A stretch of 64,000 nucleotides of DNA from Paenibacillus thalictri (lineage in GTDB: Bacteria > Bacillota > Bacilli > Paenibacillales > NBRC-103111). The translations under genes were made by a program, and so were the position numbers. Shown in pieces: positions 1-7,895 of this stretch. Position 1 is the first letter of the stretch. The number at the start of each line of letters is the position of its first letter. The stretch spans positions 1 through 64,000 of the forward strand of contig NZ_SIRE01000023.1 of the NCBI RefSeq assembly GCF_004307995.1. Direction: 5' to 3'. The notes under the pieces were generated by a model that saw only the letters and a list, made by a program, of their open reading frames with translations, did not search any database and had not been told where the DNA came from.

Positions 1-48
1 GCACGCCGCCAGCGTTCGTCCTGAGCCAGGATCAAACTCTCCATTAAG
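1..48 (-). rRNA. rrs: 16S rRNA, 5' end only (cut by window edge)
   Basis: The complement of the first 40 bases reads AGAGTTTGATCCTGGCTCAG followed by the invariant GACGAACGCTGGCGGC stretch, which is the universal 5' end of bacterial 16S rRNA. The gene runs leftwards out of the window, so only about 48 bases are present. The exact mature 5' end is estimated by analogy with Bacillus, about eight bases before AGAGTTTGATC. Confidence 0.97.
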
Positions 49-104
49 GTTTGTTTAATATAGCTCAATTCATTGCTGACTTGCTTGTTTTACATTCACT
101 CGTT

Positions 105-123
105 GTTCAGTTTTCAAAGAGCA
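105..123 (-). promoter_or_regulatory. boxA-like antitermination motif in rRNA leader
   Basis: The minus strand of the leader carries TGCTCTTTGAAAACTGAAC, which closely matches the boxA antitermination element of Bacillus rRNA operons. It lies between the promoter and the 16S start, where NusB/NusE-dependent antitermination complexes are loaded. Confidence 0.7.
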
Positions 124-168
124 ATTTCTTGTTACTTTTTGTCGTCGTTTTTAGCGGCGACTTTTATA

Positions 169-197
169 AGATAACACATTTGATAGGCAGTATGCAA
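169..197 (-). promoter_or_regulatory. rRNA operon promoter
   Basis: On the minus strand, TTGCAT (192-197) and TTATCT (169-174) are separated by 17 bases, about 120 bases upstream of the 16S 5' end. Spacing and place fit a sigma-A rRNA promoter. The start would be near 162, giving a leader of about 115 nt. bofA lies just upstream and is transcribed in the same direction. Confidence 0.65.
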
Positions 198-213
198 GTG
201 TTATTTTAAAAAT

Positions 214-480
214 TTATAATAAAACAAGTTTTACGGCAGCCAACATGCAAAGTCCGGGGATTCCAAGGAAACTCACCGTGCCTACAGTAGCCGCATTCAG
301 CGGAATGGTGAAATGCGTATATGTGCTGAACAGGTTCAAGAAATAAATTAAAAAAGCGGCAAATGCAATCTGCAAACAAATACGACCCAACCAATGGACG
401 GAACGCGTATTGCGCAAAAAAATAAATAATAGTAATAAACCGGAAGCAATAAGTACTCCCCACAGTACATAATGCATCAT
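214..480 (-). CDS. bofA: BofA, inhibitor of pro-sigma-K processing
   Basis: An 88-residue protein of the BofA family. In Bacillus BofA sits in the outer forespore membrane, holds the SpoIVFB protease in an inhibited complex with SpoIVFA, and so delays sigma-K activation in the mother cell. Two hydrophobic segments (about residues 5-20 and 30-50) and the conserved C-terminal stretch with FLGIPG are visible. It overlaps yaaL by ATGA and has a GGAGGT ribosome site nine bases upstream, so the two are translationally coupled. The recR-yaaL-bofA-rRNA order is the same as in Bacillus. Confidence 0.93.
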   Translation of the reverse strand: MMHYVLWGVLIASGLLLLFIFLRNTRSVHWLGRICLQIAFAAFLIYFLNLFSTYTHFTIPLNAATVGTVSFLGIPGLCMLAAVKLVLL

Positions 481-761
481 GATTCGCTTACCTCCAAGGC
501 ATGTCCAAGATAGGCGTCCCCCGATGCCACATGGAGCCGTTTCGCCAGCCGCAGCAGCATTTCATAACGTTTCTCCGCAGCTTCCAGAGCATATATGGCA
601 TAATCGATTTGCTCCCTCTCGCATACGTAATCAAATCTTTTCTGTGCCGTCACCCATTCGATTTGAGCGGATCTGATTTCTTGAATTAACGAAAGCTGAT
701 CCTTCCTAACGGATAATTGAAGCATTTTTTGTTCTTTTCTTGAATTCGGCCATAACTGCAT
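477..761 (-). CDS. yaaL: YaaL-like DUF2508 protein
   Basis: A 94-residue, charged, mostly helical protein of the DUF2508 (YaaL) family, found between recR and bofA in many Bacilli. Its function is not established. The sequence is rich in Glu, Arg and Lys and shows no membrane segment or signal peptide. The start is supported by AAAGGAGGT nine bases upstream. It is separated from recR by a palindromic repeat, so it may have its own promoter near 800-835, but no clear hexamers were picked. Confidence 0.88.
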   Translation of the reverse strand: MQLWPNSRKEQKMLQLSVRKDQLSLIQEIRSAQIEWVTAQKRFDYVCEREQIDYAIYALEAAEKRYEMLLRLAKRLHVASGDAYLGHALEVSES

Positions 762-862
762 GACTTGTACCTCCTTTATCTATCGGCAGACATAACTTGC
801 AACAACTCGTCTACTATAGATATAGAGAGAAGGAGGCGTTTTAGAACCGGGAAAACAAAAAA

Positions 863-1064
863 AGAGGCCTGTAAACAGACGACCACTGAAAAAGTGAACG
901 CTGCATGAGCCAATCATACTTACGATCGCCAATTGTCCCCAAATTTCTTGAATCCACCCGCTTGCGGCAGGCGAAATTTGGGGACAAAAGCGAACGCCGG
1001 CGCTTCTCCAGCATGATTTCGCTCACTTCGCTACTTTTCAGCGGCCTCGTTAACAGACCTCTCT
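863..1064 (-). repeat. Palindromic repeat element, copy 1 (composite)
   Basis: This recR-yaaL spacer is filled by an imperfect inverted repeat. An inner CCACTGAAAAAG arm at 883-894 faces CTTTTCAGCGG at 1034-1043, and an outer arm pairs AAGAGGCCTGT with ACAGACCTCTCTT. Inside, TTGTCCCCAAATTTC (933-947) and GAAATTTGGGGACAA (973-987) form a perfect 15-bp inverted repeat. The part at about 990-1035 is the reverse complement of the core shared with the copies near 30.1 and 48.1 kb. This copy is longer, so it is probably a composite. A 61-codon open frame across it is not credible as a gene. Confidence 0.8.
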
Positions 1065-1074
1065 TGCAACTATT

Positions 1075-1671
1075 CTAGAGCTCACGGCGCCCCTCGAGCG
1101 CCTTCGTCAAAGTAACCTCATCGGCGTACTCCAAATCTCCGCCTACCGGCAAGCCATGGGCAATACGCGTTACTTTTAATCCAAAAGGCCGGACAAGCCG
1201 CGACAAATACATCGCCGTCGCTTCACCTTCAATATTAGGATTTGTCGCCAAAATTAACTCCTGTACACGTTCGTCGCTTAACCGCTTAAGCAAATCGGCT
1301 ATGCGGATCTCATCCGGTCCGATACCTTCCATCGGTGAAATCGCACCGTGGAGCACATGGTAATAGCCGCGGAACTCTTTGGTTCTTTCCATCGCGACCA
1401 TATCTTTGGGCTCTTGGACAACACAGATGGTGGATATGTCCCGGCTTTTATCCTGGCATACGCGGCAAGGATCGACATCGGTAATGTTGCAGCATACCGA
1501 ACAATAATGCAGGTTGCGCTTTACATTAACCAACGCCTTGGCGAAATCGACAACGTCCTCTTCCTTCATGCGCAGCACGTGAAAAGCCAGACGCCCGGCT
1601 GTTTTGGGACCAATACCGGGCAAGTGGCCGAAGGCATCAATTAATTTGGCTATCGGTTCGGGATAAAACAA
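1075..1671 (-). CDS. recR: Recombination mediator RecR
   Basis: A 198-residue RecR, full length. RecR works with RecO (and RecF) to load RecA on SSB-coated single-stranded DNA at gaps. The order is: N-terminal helix-hairpin-helix with LPGIGPKTAGRLAFH (about 17-31), a four-Cys zinc finger (CSVC...CRVC, about 57-72), a Toprim domain starting at VVQEPKDMVAMERT, and the C-terminal GLPVGGDLEYAD Walker-B-like stretch. The start is TTG, with GAAGGGG about nine bases upstream, and matches the usual family N-terminus. It lies 32 bp downstream of ybaB. Confidence 0.97.
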   Translation of the reverse strand: MFYPEPIAKLIDAFGHLPGIGPKTAGRLAFHVLRMKEEDVVDFAKALVNVKRNLHYCSVCCNITDVDPCRVCQDKSRDISTICVVQEPKDMVAMERTKEFRGYYHVLHGAISPMEGIGPDEIRIADLLKRLSDERVQELILATNPNIEGEATAMYLSRLVRPFGLKVTRIAHGLPVGGDLEYADEVTLTKALEGRREL

Positions 1672-1703
1672 TGGAGCAGCCCCTTCACGTTGTAGTACGC
1701 CGA

Positions 1704-2015
1704 TTAAAACAAGCCCGGAATGTTCATGCCGCCCGTAAATCGGGACATTTCCTTGCCGGCCATCTCTTCAGCTTTGGTCAATGCATCATTAATTGCGGTC
1801 AAAACAAGATCCTGCAGCATTTCCACATCGTCCGGATCAACCGCTTCCGGTTTGATGACAACGTTAACGACTTTCTTCTGACCAGTGACCGTCACGGTAA
1901 CCACACCGCCGCCTGCCGTTCCTTCGATCGTTTTACCGCCGAGCTCCTCTTGCGTTTTCAGCATTTGCTCCTGCATTTTTTTCACTTGCTTCATCATTTG
2001 GTTCATATTGTTCAT
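1704..2015 (-). CDS. ybaB: YbaB/EbfC nucleoid-associated protein
   Basis: A protein of 103 residues of the YbaB/EbfC family, small dimeric DNA-binding proteins usually encoded between dnaX and recR (yaaK in Bacillus). It begins MNNMNQMMKQVKKMQEQM, then has a Gly-rich TAGGGVVTVTVTG hairpin and the conserved INPxxVDPDDVEML-like segment (here IKPEAVDPDDVEML). A GTG three codons upstream sits almost on the AAGGGAG ribosome site, so the ATG at 2015 with about 10 bases of spacing is preferred. It starts 16 bp after the dnaX stop, in the same operon. Confidence 0.94.
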   Translation of the reverse strand: MNNMNQMMKQVKKMQEQMLKTQEELGGKTIEGTAGGGVVTVTVTGQKKVVNVVIKPEAVDPDDVEMLQDLVLTAINDALTKAEEMAGKEMSRFTGGMNIPGLF

Positions 2016-2030
2016 AAATAACACGCTCCC

Positions 2031-3767
2031 TTACTCGTCTTTGATTTTGACCAAATCTTCGCCAAACCATTGTATTGCTTCGGAAATATAGGCTTCTTCC
2101 TGCGGCTTCTGCTCTTCCTCATGAACAAGCTTCAGCTCTTCGCGAGGCGTATCGGGTTCTTTCACCTGATCGGCCGCCGCTTTCCAATCTTTCTGCATCG
2201 CGGTGGAAAGCTTATAAGGCTCTCCCATAATTTCGGCCAGCACCTGTTCAATCAGCTGCTTATTGGCCGGTCTTTCCGTCGTTTCCCGGTGCATCGCGCT
2301 TTTAAATACGACAAGCAGCCGGTCTCCGGCGATGGCCGCCGGCTCCCCGTCCACCAGCCAAGCATGCACGGTGATTTTCTGGTCTTTGACCCGGCTTAAC
2401 ACCTGGCTCCACTTGCCCAGCACAGCGCGGATGGCCGTCCCGTCCTTGCCGCTCAAGAAGCCGTCCAGCTTCTCTCCGCTCCGCCTGGTGGCGGCTGCCG
2501 ACGAAGGCGAAGCTTGGCGGAACGGGGCGGACGGAGACGGAGCGGACGGCCCCGCTGACGGCGGCTGCTTCTGCAGCTGCGCCAGCTGCTCCTCCAGGCG
2601 GCCGATGCGGCCGAGCAAATCACGGACAACGGAGTCGTCCGTTTTGGCGCCACCGGCATGCCCCTCTTCTGGCTGCGCGCCCGCTTCGCTGCGGCATAAC
2701 TTCATCATCGCAATTTCAAACAGCGTTTGGGGCTGAGCCGAATACTTCATCTCGATATGGTAGTGGTTCAACACTTCGATAAACCGCATCATCTCGCTGT
2801 TCGCGAATCCTGCCGCCACCCGCTTCATTTGTTCCACGTCGAGCACCCGTTCGGTCACGGCTTGCGAACCCGGGACCATTTTGACCAATAGCAGGTCGCG
2901 GAAAAAATGAATCAGGTTCTCCAAGCACTTATCCGCACTTTTGCCCTCTTGCATAAACTCATCGATCATTTGCAGCGCCGCGGCGACATCCTGCCGGCCG
3001 ATAGCTTGAGCCAACGCTTCAAATTGATCGGACGCAATGCCTCCGGTCATGGAAAGCGTGTCGGCATACGTTACTTTTTTTCCCGAAAAGGCAATGACTT
3101 GATCGAGCAAACTTAACGCATCGCGCATCCCGCCATCGGATAACCGGGCGATATACCGGAGCGCTTCGCCTTCAGCTTCGATCTCCTCGTGCCTGCATAC
3201 TTCCTCCAGCCGCTCCACCTGCTCATCGAGCGGCACCCGGCGAAAATCAAACCGCTGACACCGTGAAATAATCGTCGCCGGCAAGCGGTGCGGTTCGGTT
3301 GTCGCCAAGATGAACATCACGTGCTCCGGCGGTTCCTCAAGCGTTTTGAGCAGCGCATTAAACGCTTCCGTCGTCAGCATGTGCACTTCGTCGATGATGT
3401 ACACCTTATGCCGCACTTCGGTAGGGGCGTATTTCACTTTATCGCGAATGTCGCGAATCTCTTCCACCCCGCGGTTGGAAGCCGCGTCAATTTCAAGCAC
3501 GTCCATGACCGAGCCCTCGGTAATCCGCTCACAAGCGGCACACTGATTGCACGGTTCGATAGCAGGTCCCCTCAAGCAGTTCACGGCCTTAGCCATAATC
3601 TTGGCGAGGGTGGTTTTGCCCGTCCCCCGGGGTCCGTTAAATAAGTACGCATGGGAAATGCGGCCTTCGCGCAGAGAGTTTTGCAGCGTCTGTATGATGT
3701 GCTTCTGGCCGACGACATCTTGGAAAGCCTGCGGCCTCCACGTTCGATACAGTGCGATATGTGCCAT
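2031..3767 (-). CDS. dnaX: DNA polymerase III subunit gamma/tau
   Basis: A 578-residue DnaX, the ATPase of the clamp loader, which loads the beta clamp and links the replicative polymerases. Walker A GPRGTGKTTLAK (about 45-56), a zinc module (Cys residues in CLRG...CNQCAAC, about 64-79), the DEVHML box and sensor SRCQRFDF are all present. After about residue 380 comes a low-complexity Gln/Pro/Ser/Ala linker typical of the tau extension. The start ATG has GGGAGA upstream. It heads the dnaX-ybaB-recR cluster. I did not look for a programmed frameshift signal that would give a separate gamma form. Confidence 0.97.
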   Translation of the reverse strand: MAHIALYRTWRPQAFQDVVGQKHIIQTLQNSLREGRISHAYLFNGPRGTGKTTLAKIMAKAVNCLRGPAIEPCNQCAACERITEGSVMDVLEIDAASNRGVEEIRDIRDKVKYAPTEVRHKVYIIDEVHMLTTEAFNALLKTLEEPPEHVMFILATTEPHRLPATIISRCQRFDFRRVPLDEQVERLEEVCRHEEIEAEGEALRYIARLSDGGMRDALSLLDQVIAFSGKKVTYADTLSMTGGIASDQFEALAQAIGRQDVAAALQMIDEFMQEGKSADKCLENLIHFFRDLLLVKMVPGSQAVTERVLDVEQMKRVAAGFANSEMMRFIEVLNHYHIEMKYSAQPQTLFEIAMMKLCRSEAGAQPEEGHAGGAKTDDSVVRDLLGRIGRLEEQLAQLQKQPPSAGPSAPSPSAPFRQASPSSAAATRRSGEKLDGFLSGKDGTAIRAVLGKWSQVLSRVKDQKITVHAWLVDGEPAAIAGDRLLVVFKSAMHRETTERPANKQLIEQVLAEIMGEPYKLSTAMQKDWKAAADQVKEPDTPREELKLVHEEEQKPQEEAYISEAIQWFGEDLVKIKDE

Positions 3768-3852
3768 TAGTAGTCTCTCCCATGGTCTTTCGTGAATGTT
3801 TCAATTTATTATACTACATATGTACGGCCGATTTGAAGGCGTACCCGCCGAT

Positions 3853-5280
3853 TTACGGAAAAGGGATGCTGACGGTGAACGTTGTGCCAAACCCTTTGGC
3901 GGAAACCCGGATGCTGCCCCCCATATCATGAATAATGCGCTGGCATACCGATAAGCCAAGCCCGGTGCCCTCCGCTTTGGTGGTGAAGAACGGATCGAAT
4001 ATTTTGTCGATGACAAACAGCGGTATACCGGGACCGGTATCGTGGATATCGATATGAACCCGTCTCTCCTCCAAATCGACTCTTTCCGTTACAGTTAAAT
4101 GACCGCCATCCACCATGGCCTCGATCCCATTTTTGCCGATATTCAGAAACACCTGTTTAAGCAGCTCCGCATCGGCGATCACTTTGGGCAGGGAACCTGA
4201 AGCCTCATAGTGTACCGTAACGCCATGTAATATCGCCTCATTATAGATGATCGGCATAATTTCCCGCAGCACGTTCGGCACATCGACCTCGACATAAGAG
4301 ACATGTTTCGGTTTGCTGAGCAGTAAAAATTCACTGACCAGTTCATTGATCCGATTGATCTCCGCCAACATCACTTCGGTATACTCCGTCTCCTTGTGCA
4401 TTCCTTGAATCTCAAACGTTCGGCGCAGCACCTGCAAAAAACCTTTGATGGACGTGAGCGGATTGCGTATCTCGTGTGCGGTCCCCGCGGCAATCTGCCC
4501 GATCATGGCCAAACGGTCGCTGCGCTGCACCTGTTGTTCAAGCGACCGCAAATTCGTCACATCTTTAAACATAACGTAAGCCCCGACAATACTTCCCGAG
4601 GTATCCTTCAGCACATTGGAATCAAGAAGCAGTTCGTAGCGCTCTTGATTATTAGTCCACGAAAGGGCCCGGTTGCGGTCTACCATACCGTCCAGAATCG
4701 TCCGTTGAACCAATCTGTGCTCGGAGGGGACGTAAGCAAAAATCTCATCCATCGACCTATACAGCACATCATACTTGGAAAAACCGAGGAGACGGCAAGC
4801 CACATCGCTAATATCCGTAAGCTGAAAATCTTTATTGATGAGCAGAACCCCTAGATTTACATCTTTGATAAACATGCTGCCAAATTGTCTTATTAATGAA
4901 ATGTCTTGCGATGAAGGAGACGTGCGAAGAGTAATGAGGAAGTATATCAATCCGTCCACTTCGATTTTCAATGCAGCACAAGGGCAAGAAAGCGTCTCCC
5001 CGGATGAACATTGAACGGACGCGTGGCAATACCCGTCGTCGGACGCTTCATTGGAATCAATGAAGCGCCATAGTTCCAGCGGCTTATCCAAAGCCAACAA
5101 CCTTCCAAGCGGCTGTCCGGACACAACCTGTCCGCTATAACCGGTTAACGTGTGGAATACGTTATTGGAGTAGAGGATACGCTGCGTTTGGTCGACAATC
5201 AGAACGGAATTATGGCTGTTGCGCTCAATGTAAGTTCTGAAAGCATCTAACGACATGTGCCAAATCACGGATTCAGACAA
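3853..5280 (-). CDS. PAS-domain sensor histidine kinase
   Basis: A soluble histidine kinase of about 475 residues. The N-terminus has a PAS domain (IVDQTQRILYSNNVFHTLTG, about 30-100) and probably a second one (VNLGVLLINKDFQLTDIS onward, about 140-240). The H-box is GTAHEIRNPLTSIKGF, the N-box is IGKNGIEAM, and GPGIP, FDPFFTTK and GTGLGLS form the ATP lid. No membrane segment is seen, so the signal is likely cytoplasmic, as in sporulation kinases KinA/KinE. It could feed Spo0F (encoded at 11.8-12.2 kb), but no partner regulator is adjacent. GGAGGT overlaps a GTG three codons earlier, so the in-frame TTG at 5280, seven bases downstream, is the better start. Confidence 0.9.
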   Translation of the reverse strand: MSESVIWHMSLDAFRTYIERNSHNSVLIVDQTQRILYSNNVFHTLTGYSGQVVSGQPLGRLLALDKPLELWRFIDSNEASDDGYCHASVQCSSGETLSCPCAALKIEVDGLIYFLITLRTSPSSQDISLIRQFGSMFIKDVNLGVLLINKDFQLTDISDVACRLLGFSKYDVLYRSMDEIFAYVPSEHRLVQRTILDGMVDRNRALSWTNNQERYELLLDSNVLKDTSGSIVGAYVMFKDVTNLRSLEQQVQRSDRLAMIGQIAAGTAHEIRNPLTSIKGFLQVLRRTFEIQGMHKETEYTEVMLAEINRINELVSEFLLLSKPKHVSYVEVDVPNVLREIMPIIYNEAILHGVTVHYEASGSLPKVIADAELLKQVFLNIGKNGIEAMVDGGHLTVTERVDLEERRVHIDIHDTGPGIPLFVIDKIFDPFFTTKAEGTGLGLSVCQRIIHDMGGSIRVSAKGFGTTFTVSIPFP

Positions 5281-5401
5281 TTCTCTCACCTCCGGTTCAT
5301 GGGAAATATATCGTAAGTACGAAGTATTCTCCTTTTATTCCCATTTTTCCTTCTATGTAACAAATGTCGCTATAAAAAAACTTCTGCCGATACCTTTCAG
5401 A

Positions 5402-5455
5402 TGAATAAAAAAACTGCATCCTCCGGTCATGGCGTTCCACGACAGTGATGCAGTC
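5402..5455 (-). terminator. Rho-independent terminator of SRP RNA gene
   Basis: On the minus strand, ACTGCATC and GATGCAGT form an 8-bp stem around a loop of about 26 bases and are followed directly by a run of seven T. It lies about 35 bases beyond the predicted 3' end of the SRP RNA. Confidence 0.8.
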
Positions 5456-5489
5456 CATTTATGTCTTCATTTATGTCTTCATAATTAAA

Positions 5490-5758
5490 ACCGTGCACCT
5501 GCAATTGATATTGCGATCCAAGCGGAATTTTTATCGCTGGCTCAAACAAGGCAACCCCCCGGCACATGAAACATCCCGCTTATGGCTGCTTTCTTCCGAA
5601 CCTGACCAGATTCACAGGCATCCATTGCGGAGGACCCGGCTCTCAACACCAGCTTTAAAACCCAAACCTCACATCGACAATACCGCTTGTAGGAATTCAA
5701 CCCCGCTATAGCGGATTGCGAGTTACAGGGCACCGCTACCTCCCCGTCTAGCACGGCA
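5490..5758 (-). ncRNA. ffs: Signal recognition particle RNA, large bacterial type
   Basis: The minus strand carries the SRP helix-8 core GGTCAGGTTCGGAAGAAAGC and AGCAGCC, followed by GTGCCGGGGGGTTGCC, the hallmark of SRP RNA. Upstream, GTGCTAGACGGGGAGGTAGC and GGTGCCCTGTAACTCGCAAT match the 5' Alu-domain part of Bacillus scRNA. The 5' and 3' ends (GTGCCGTGC and GTGCACGGTT) pair with each other. A length of about 269 nt agrees with the roughly 270-nt Bacillus form that has an Alu domain, rather than the 114-nt E. coli 4.5S form. It assembles with Ffh to target membrane and secreted proteins. Ends are estimated to within a few bases. Confidence 0.95.
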
Positions 5759-5831
5759 CAGATAAGTATAGCTCATTCGCAAACAAATAGCAACCGAAGT
5801 TGTCGATTGCTAGAGACGTATCCTTCTGCCA

Positions 5832-6227
5832 TTACCGGTAAACGGAGACATGAATTCGATATCTTGGCATCATGGTAGCGAGTTGATTATACGCATCCAT
5901 CCGGACAGCTTCCATCTGCGCATCGGTTAAACCCGAATTCAGCTTCAATTTGACGCTGGCATCGGGCCCATTAATGGTTAAGCTGGAGCTGCGGACATCC
6001 GGGATTTGTTTAATCACTTCCCGCATAAGGCGGGTATCGTCGCCATAGGTGTGATACGTCGGGCTGGTCGGCAGATTCGGATTCACGTCGGTAAGCCCCA
6101 GATAGCCGTCGTTGGAATAAGATCGAACTTGACCGCCGTTTGACTGATTTTGTTTTTGACACGCGGGTGCGACCAGAACCGCTGCTCCCACCATAAGCGC
6201 AACAAACGTTGTTTTATAAGCAAACAT
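5832..6227 (-). CDS. Sporulation lipoprotein, YhcN/YlaJ-like
   Basis: A 131-residue secreted lipoprotein. After a short basic start comes a hydrophobic stretch and a lipobox ending LVAPAC, so the mature protein would begin at that Cys. The rest is polar, and the C-terminal half (TRLMREVIKQIPDVRSSSLT, then a segment with VKLKLNSGLT) resembles the YhcN/YlaJ sporulation lipoprotein family, although the similarity is weak by eye. The chosen ATG has GGGAGGT eight bases upstream; an in-frame ATG seven codons earlier lacks one. A perfect forespore-type promoter lies upstream, which supports a role in spore formation or germination. Confidence 0.72.
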   Translation of the reverse strand: MFAYKTTFVALMVGAAVLVAPACQKQNQSNGGQVRSYSNDGYLGLTDVNPNLPTSPTYHTYGDDTRLMREVIKQIPDVRSSSLTINGPDASVKLKLNSGLTDAQMEAVRMDAYNQLATMMPRYRIHVSVYR

Positions 6228-6267
6228 ATAAAAAAACCTCCCTGCCATTCCTAAAGTAAGATGTACT

Positions 6268-6296
6268 TAGGATGGCTTAAGGAGGTTCTGTTATGC
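6268..6296 (-). promoter_or_regulatory. Sigma-G/sigma-F-type forespore promoter
   Basis: On the minus strand, GCATA (6292-6296) and CATCCTA (6268-6274) are separated by 17 bases. Both match the Bacillus sigma-G consensus (GHATR and CATNHTA) at every position. The start would be about 35 bases upstream of the lipoprotein start codon at 6227. Confidence 0.7.
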
Positions 6297-6327
6297 TGCA
6301 TATCGCTTGGAAAAAACAACCGGGCTA

Positions 6328-6525
6328 TTAGATGCCGTATTTTTTCTTAAATTTATCAACACGACCGCCAGCATCGACGAATTTCTGTTTGCCTGTGAAG
6401 AACGGATGGCAGTTCGAGCAAATTTCGACACGCAGATTTTGCTTAATCGAACCGGACTCAAACGTGTTGCCGCAAGCGCAGGTAACCGTCGTTACTTGGT
6501 AATTCGGATGAATTGCTTGTTTCAT
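6328..6525 (-). CDS. rpmE: 50S ribosomal protein L31 (zinc-binding form)
   Basis: A 65-residue L31 of the large ribosomal subunit. It begins MKQAIHPNYQ and carries the CACG and CSNC cysteine pairs of the zinc-binding (C+) type, then the TGKQKFVDAGGRVDKFKKKYG end. The zinc-free paralog RpmE2 of Bacillus lacks these Cys. GAGAGGT seven bases before ATG 6525 decides the start; a GTG three codons upstream overlaps the ribosome site. Placement next to rho is conserved in Bacillus. Confidence 0.97.
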   Translation of the reverse strand: MKQAIHPNYQVTTVTCACGNTFESGSIKQNLRVEICSNCHPFFTGKQKFVDAGGRVDKFKKKYGI

Positions 6526-6600
6526 TTCTTTCACCTCTCATGCCCTGAATCACCATGTGAATCAGAGTTATATTGACACATAAAAAGAGTATATCACTTC

Positions 6601-7878
6601 TTACAAACCGGTTGCAACTTTTTTTCTCCGCTCGTGCGGACTGGGCACATGAGTATAAGAGCCTAATACTACATCCGGAAGCTCTTCCTGAAAAATCTCA
6701 ATCATCTGCTTCATACCAAGCATTTCGCCGCGAGCCTTCGGGATAAGCTGGAGGTAACTCTCCGGATCGATGTTCAGATTGCGCAGCTGAATCAGCTTCA
6801 GTCCGGTGCGGCGGACAAACTCGATCATCGCTTCCATCTCCTCTTCCCGATCGGTTACGCCCGGGAAAATCAGATAGTTAATCGAGGTGTACACGCCTTG
6901 ATCGGCGGCATACCGCAGCGACTTTTCGACATTTTTCAGCGTATAGCCACGCGGCTTGTAATACGCATTATAATGATCGTCCAGCGCACTAATGGTACTT
7001 ACCCGCATCAAATCCAGGCCCGCATCGACAATGCCGCGAATATGATCGCTCAGGCCCGCATTCGTGTTGATATTGATAAAACCGTTATCCGTCTGCTTCC
7101 TCACGGTACGAATCGCTTCTATAATAAGCGGCGCTTGCGTCGAAGGTTCGCCTTCGCATCCTTGGCCAAAGCTGATGATGGCCTCCGGTGTTTTCAGATG
7201 ATGAAGCATCACCTGGACAATTTCCTCCACTTTCGGCTTGAAATTCATCCGCGTTTGGGGTGCGGGAAATCCGCTATCCTCCGGCTGCTCGGAGATACAT
7301 CCGAAACAGCCTGCATTGCAGGAAAAAGAAACGGGAACAGCGCCTTCCCAGCGGTTCAAAAACGTATTGGAAGCAGTCAAGCATTCATACCCGAGAGCGC
7401 AATTCGACAAATGCTCATACAGCCGGTTATCGGGATATTCTTTCCTGATCCGCCCCACTTCCACATCCAGCACATCGCGGTCGCAGTTCAAAGGATTCCA
7501 CAGATAAGGATCGTCGCTTTGGCGGGCAGCTACATAAAAGCCGTCTTCCTTCCAAACAACCGCCGAGTAACCGAACAGCGGCAGCAGCTTGGTCTTGTCC
7601 GCCTTTACATACCCCGGCAGGAGCAGCCGGGTGAAACCTTGGGGCAGCAAGGCGCCTACGGCGCAAACATCACCTGGAACCACCGTCATCTCTCCGGAAT
7701 CCGCATCGATGCCAACGGCTCGCGTATCCGGCAGACTGACCAAAGTCGCCCCCTCGGGAAGCGGAATCAGCTCGTCTTCAAATATTTCCGTCACCTGGTC
7801 GCCGCTGCGTCCAAGACCGATGTAATCGGGATGGTCGAACACGTTACCTTGACGGTCAGCATATACAAGATTCATCAT
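6601..7878 (-). CDS. Radical SAM protein of unknown substrate
   Basis: A 425-residue protein with a CNAGCFGC cluster (CxxxCxxC, about residue 187) that would bind the [4Fe-4S]-SAM centre of the radical SAM superfamily. FGQGCEGEPSTQ and later strands fit the (beta/alpha)6 barrel. The first 170 residues are not a family I recognise. AAGGAG lies three bases before the first ATG and six before the second, so translation may begin at 7875. It lies directly downstream of rho (18 bp gap) and upstream of rpmE, so it is probably cotranscribed with rho. The reaction is unknown. Confidence 0.85.
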   Translation of the reverse strand: MMNLVYADRQGNVFDHPDYIGLGRSGDQVTEIFEDELIPLPEGATLVSLPDTRAVGIDADSGEMTVVPGDVCAVGALLPQGFTRLLLPGYVKADKTKLLPLFGYSAVVWKEDGFYVAARQSDDPYLWNPLNCDRDVLDVEVGRIRKEYPDNRLYEHLSNCALGYECLTASNTFLNRWEGAVPVSFSCNAGCFGCISEQPEDSGFPAPQTRMNFKPKVEEIVQVMLHHLKTPEAIISFGQGCEGEPSTQAPLIIEAIRTVRKQTDNGFININTNAGLSDHIRGIVDAGLDLMRVSTISALDDHYNAYYKPRGYTLKNVEKSLRYAADQGVYTSINYLIFPGVTDREEEMEAMIEFVRRTGLKLIQLRNLNIDPESYLQLIPKARGEMLGMKQMIEIFQEELPDVVLGSYTHVPSPHERRKKVATGL

Positions 7879-7895
7879 GTTCTCCTTGAAGTCAA

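Noticed and set aside
841..1026. A 61-codon minus-strand open frame between recR and yaaL
   Set aside because: It lies within the palindromic repeat, has no ribosome site and resembles no protein; the repeat explains the sequence.
2450..2650. Frameshift site for a short gamma form of DnaX
   Set aside because: No A-rich slippery run with a downstream hairpin is obvious in the linker region, and Bacillus-type DnaX usually lacks one.
5490..5758. Possible tRNA next to the SRP RNA
   Set aside because: I looked for a tRNA cloverleaf and TTCGA-type T-loop nearby, as tRNA-Ser often sits beside scRNA in Bacillus. None was found.
6280..6330. A 12-codon plus-strand frame with an AAGGAGGT ribosome-like site
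   Set aside because: The region carries the forespore promoter on the other strand, and the tiny frame has no promoter or conservation evidence.
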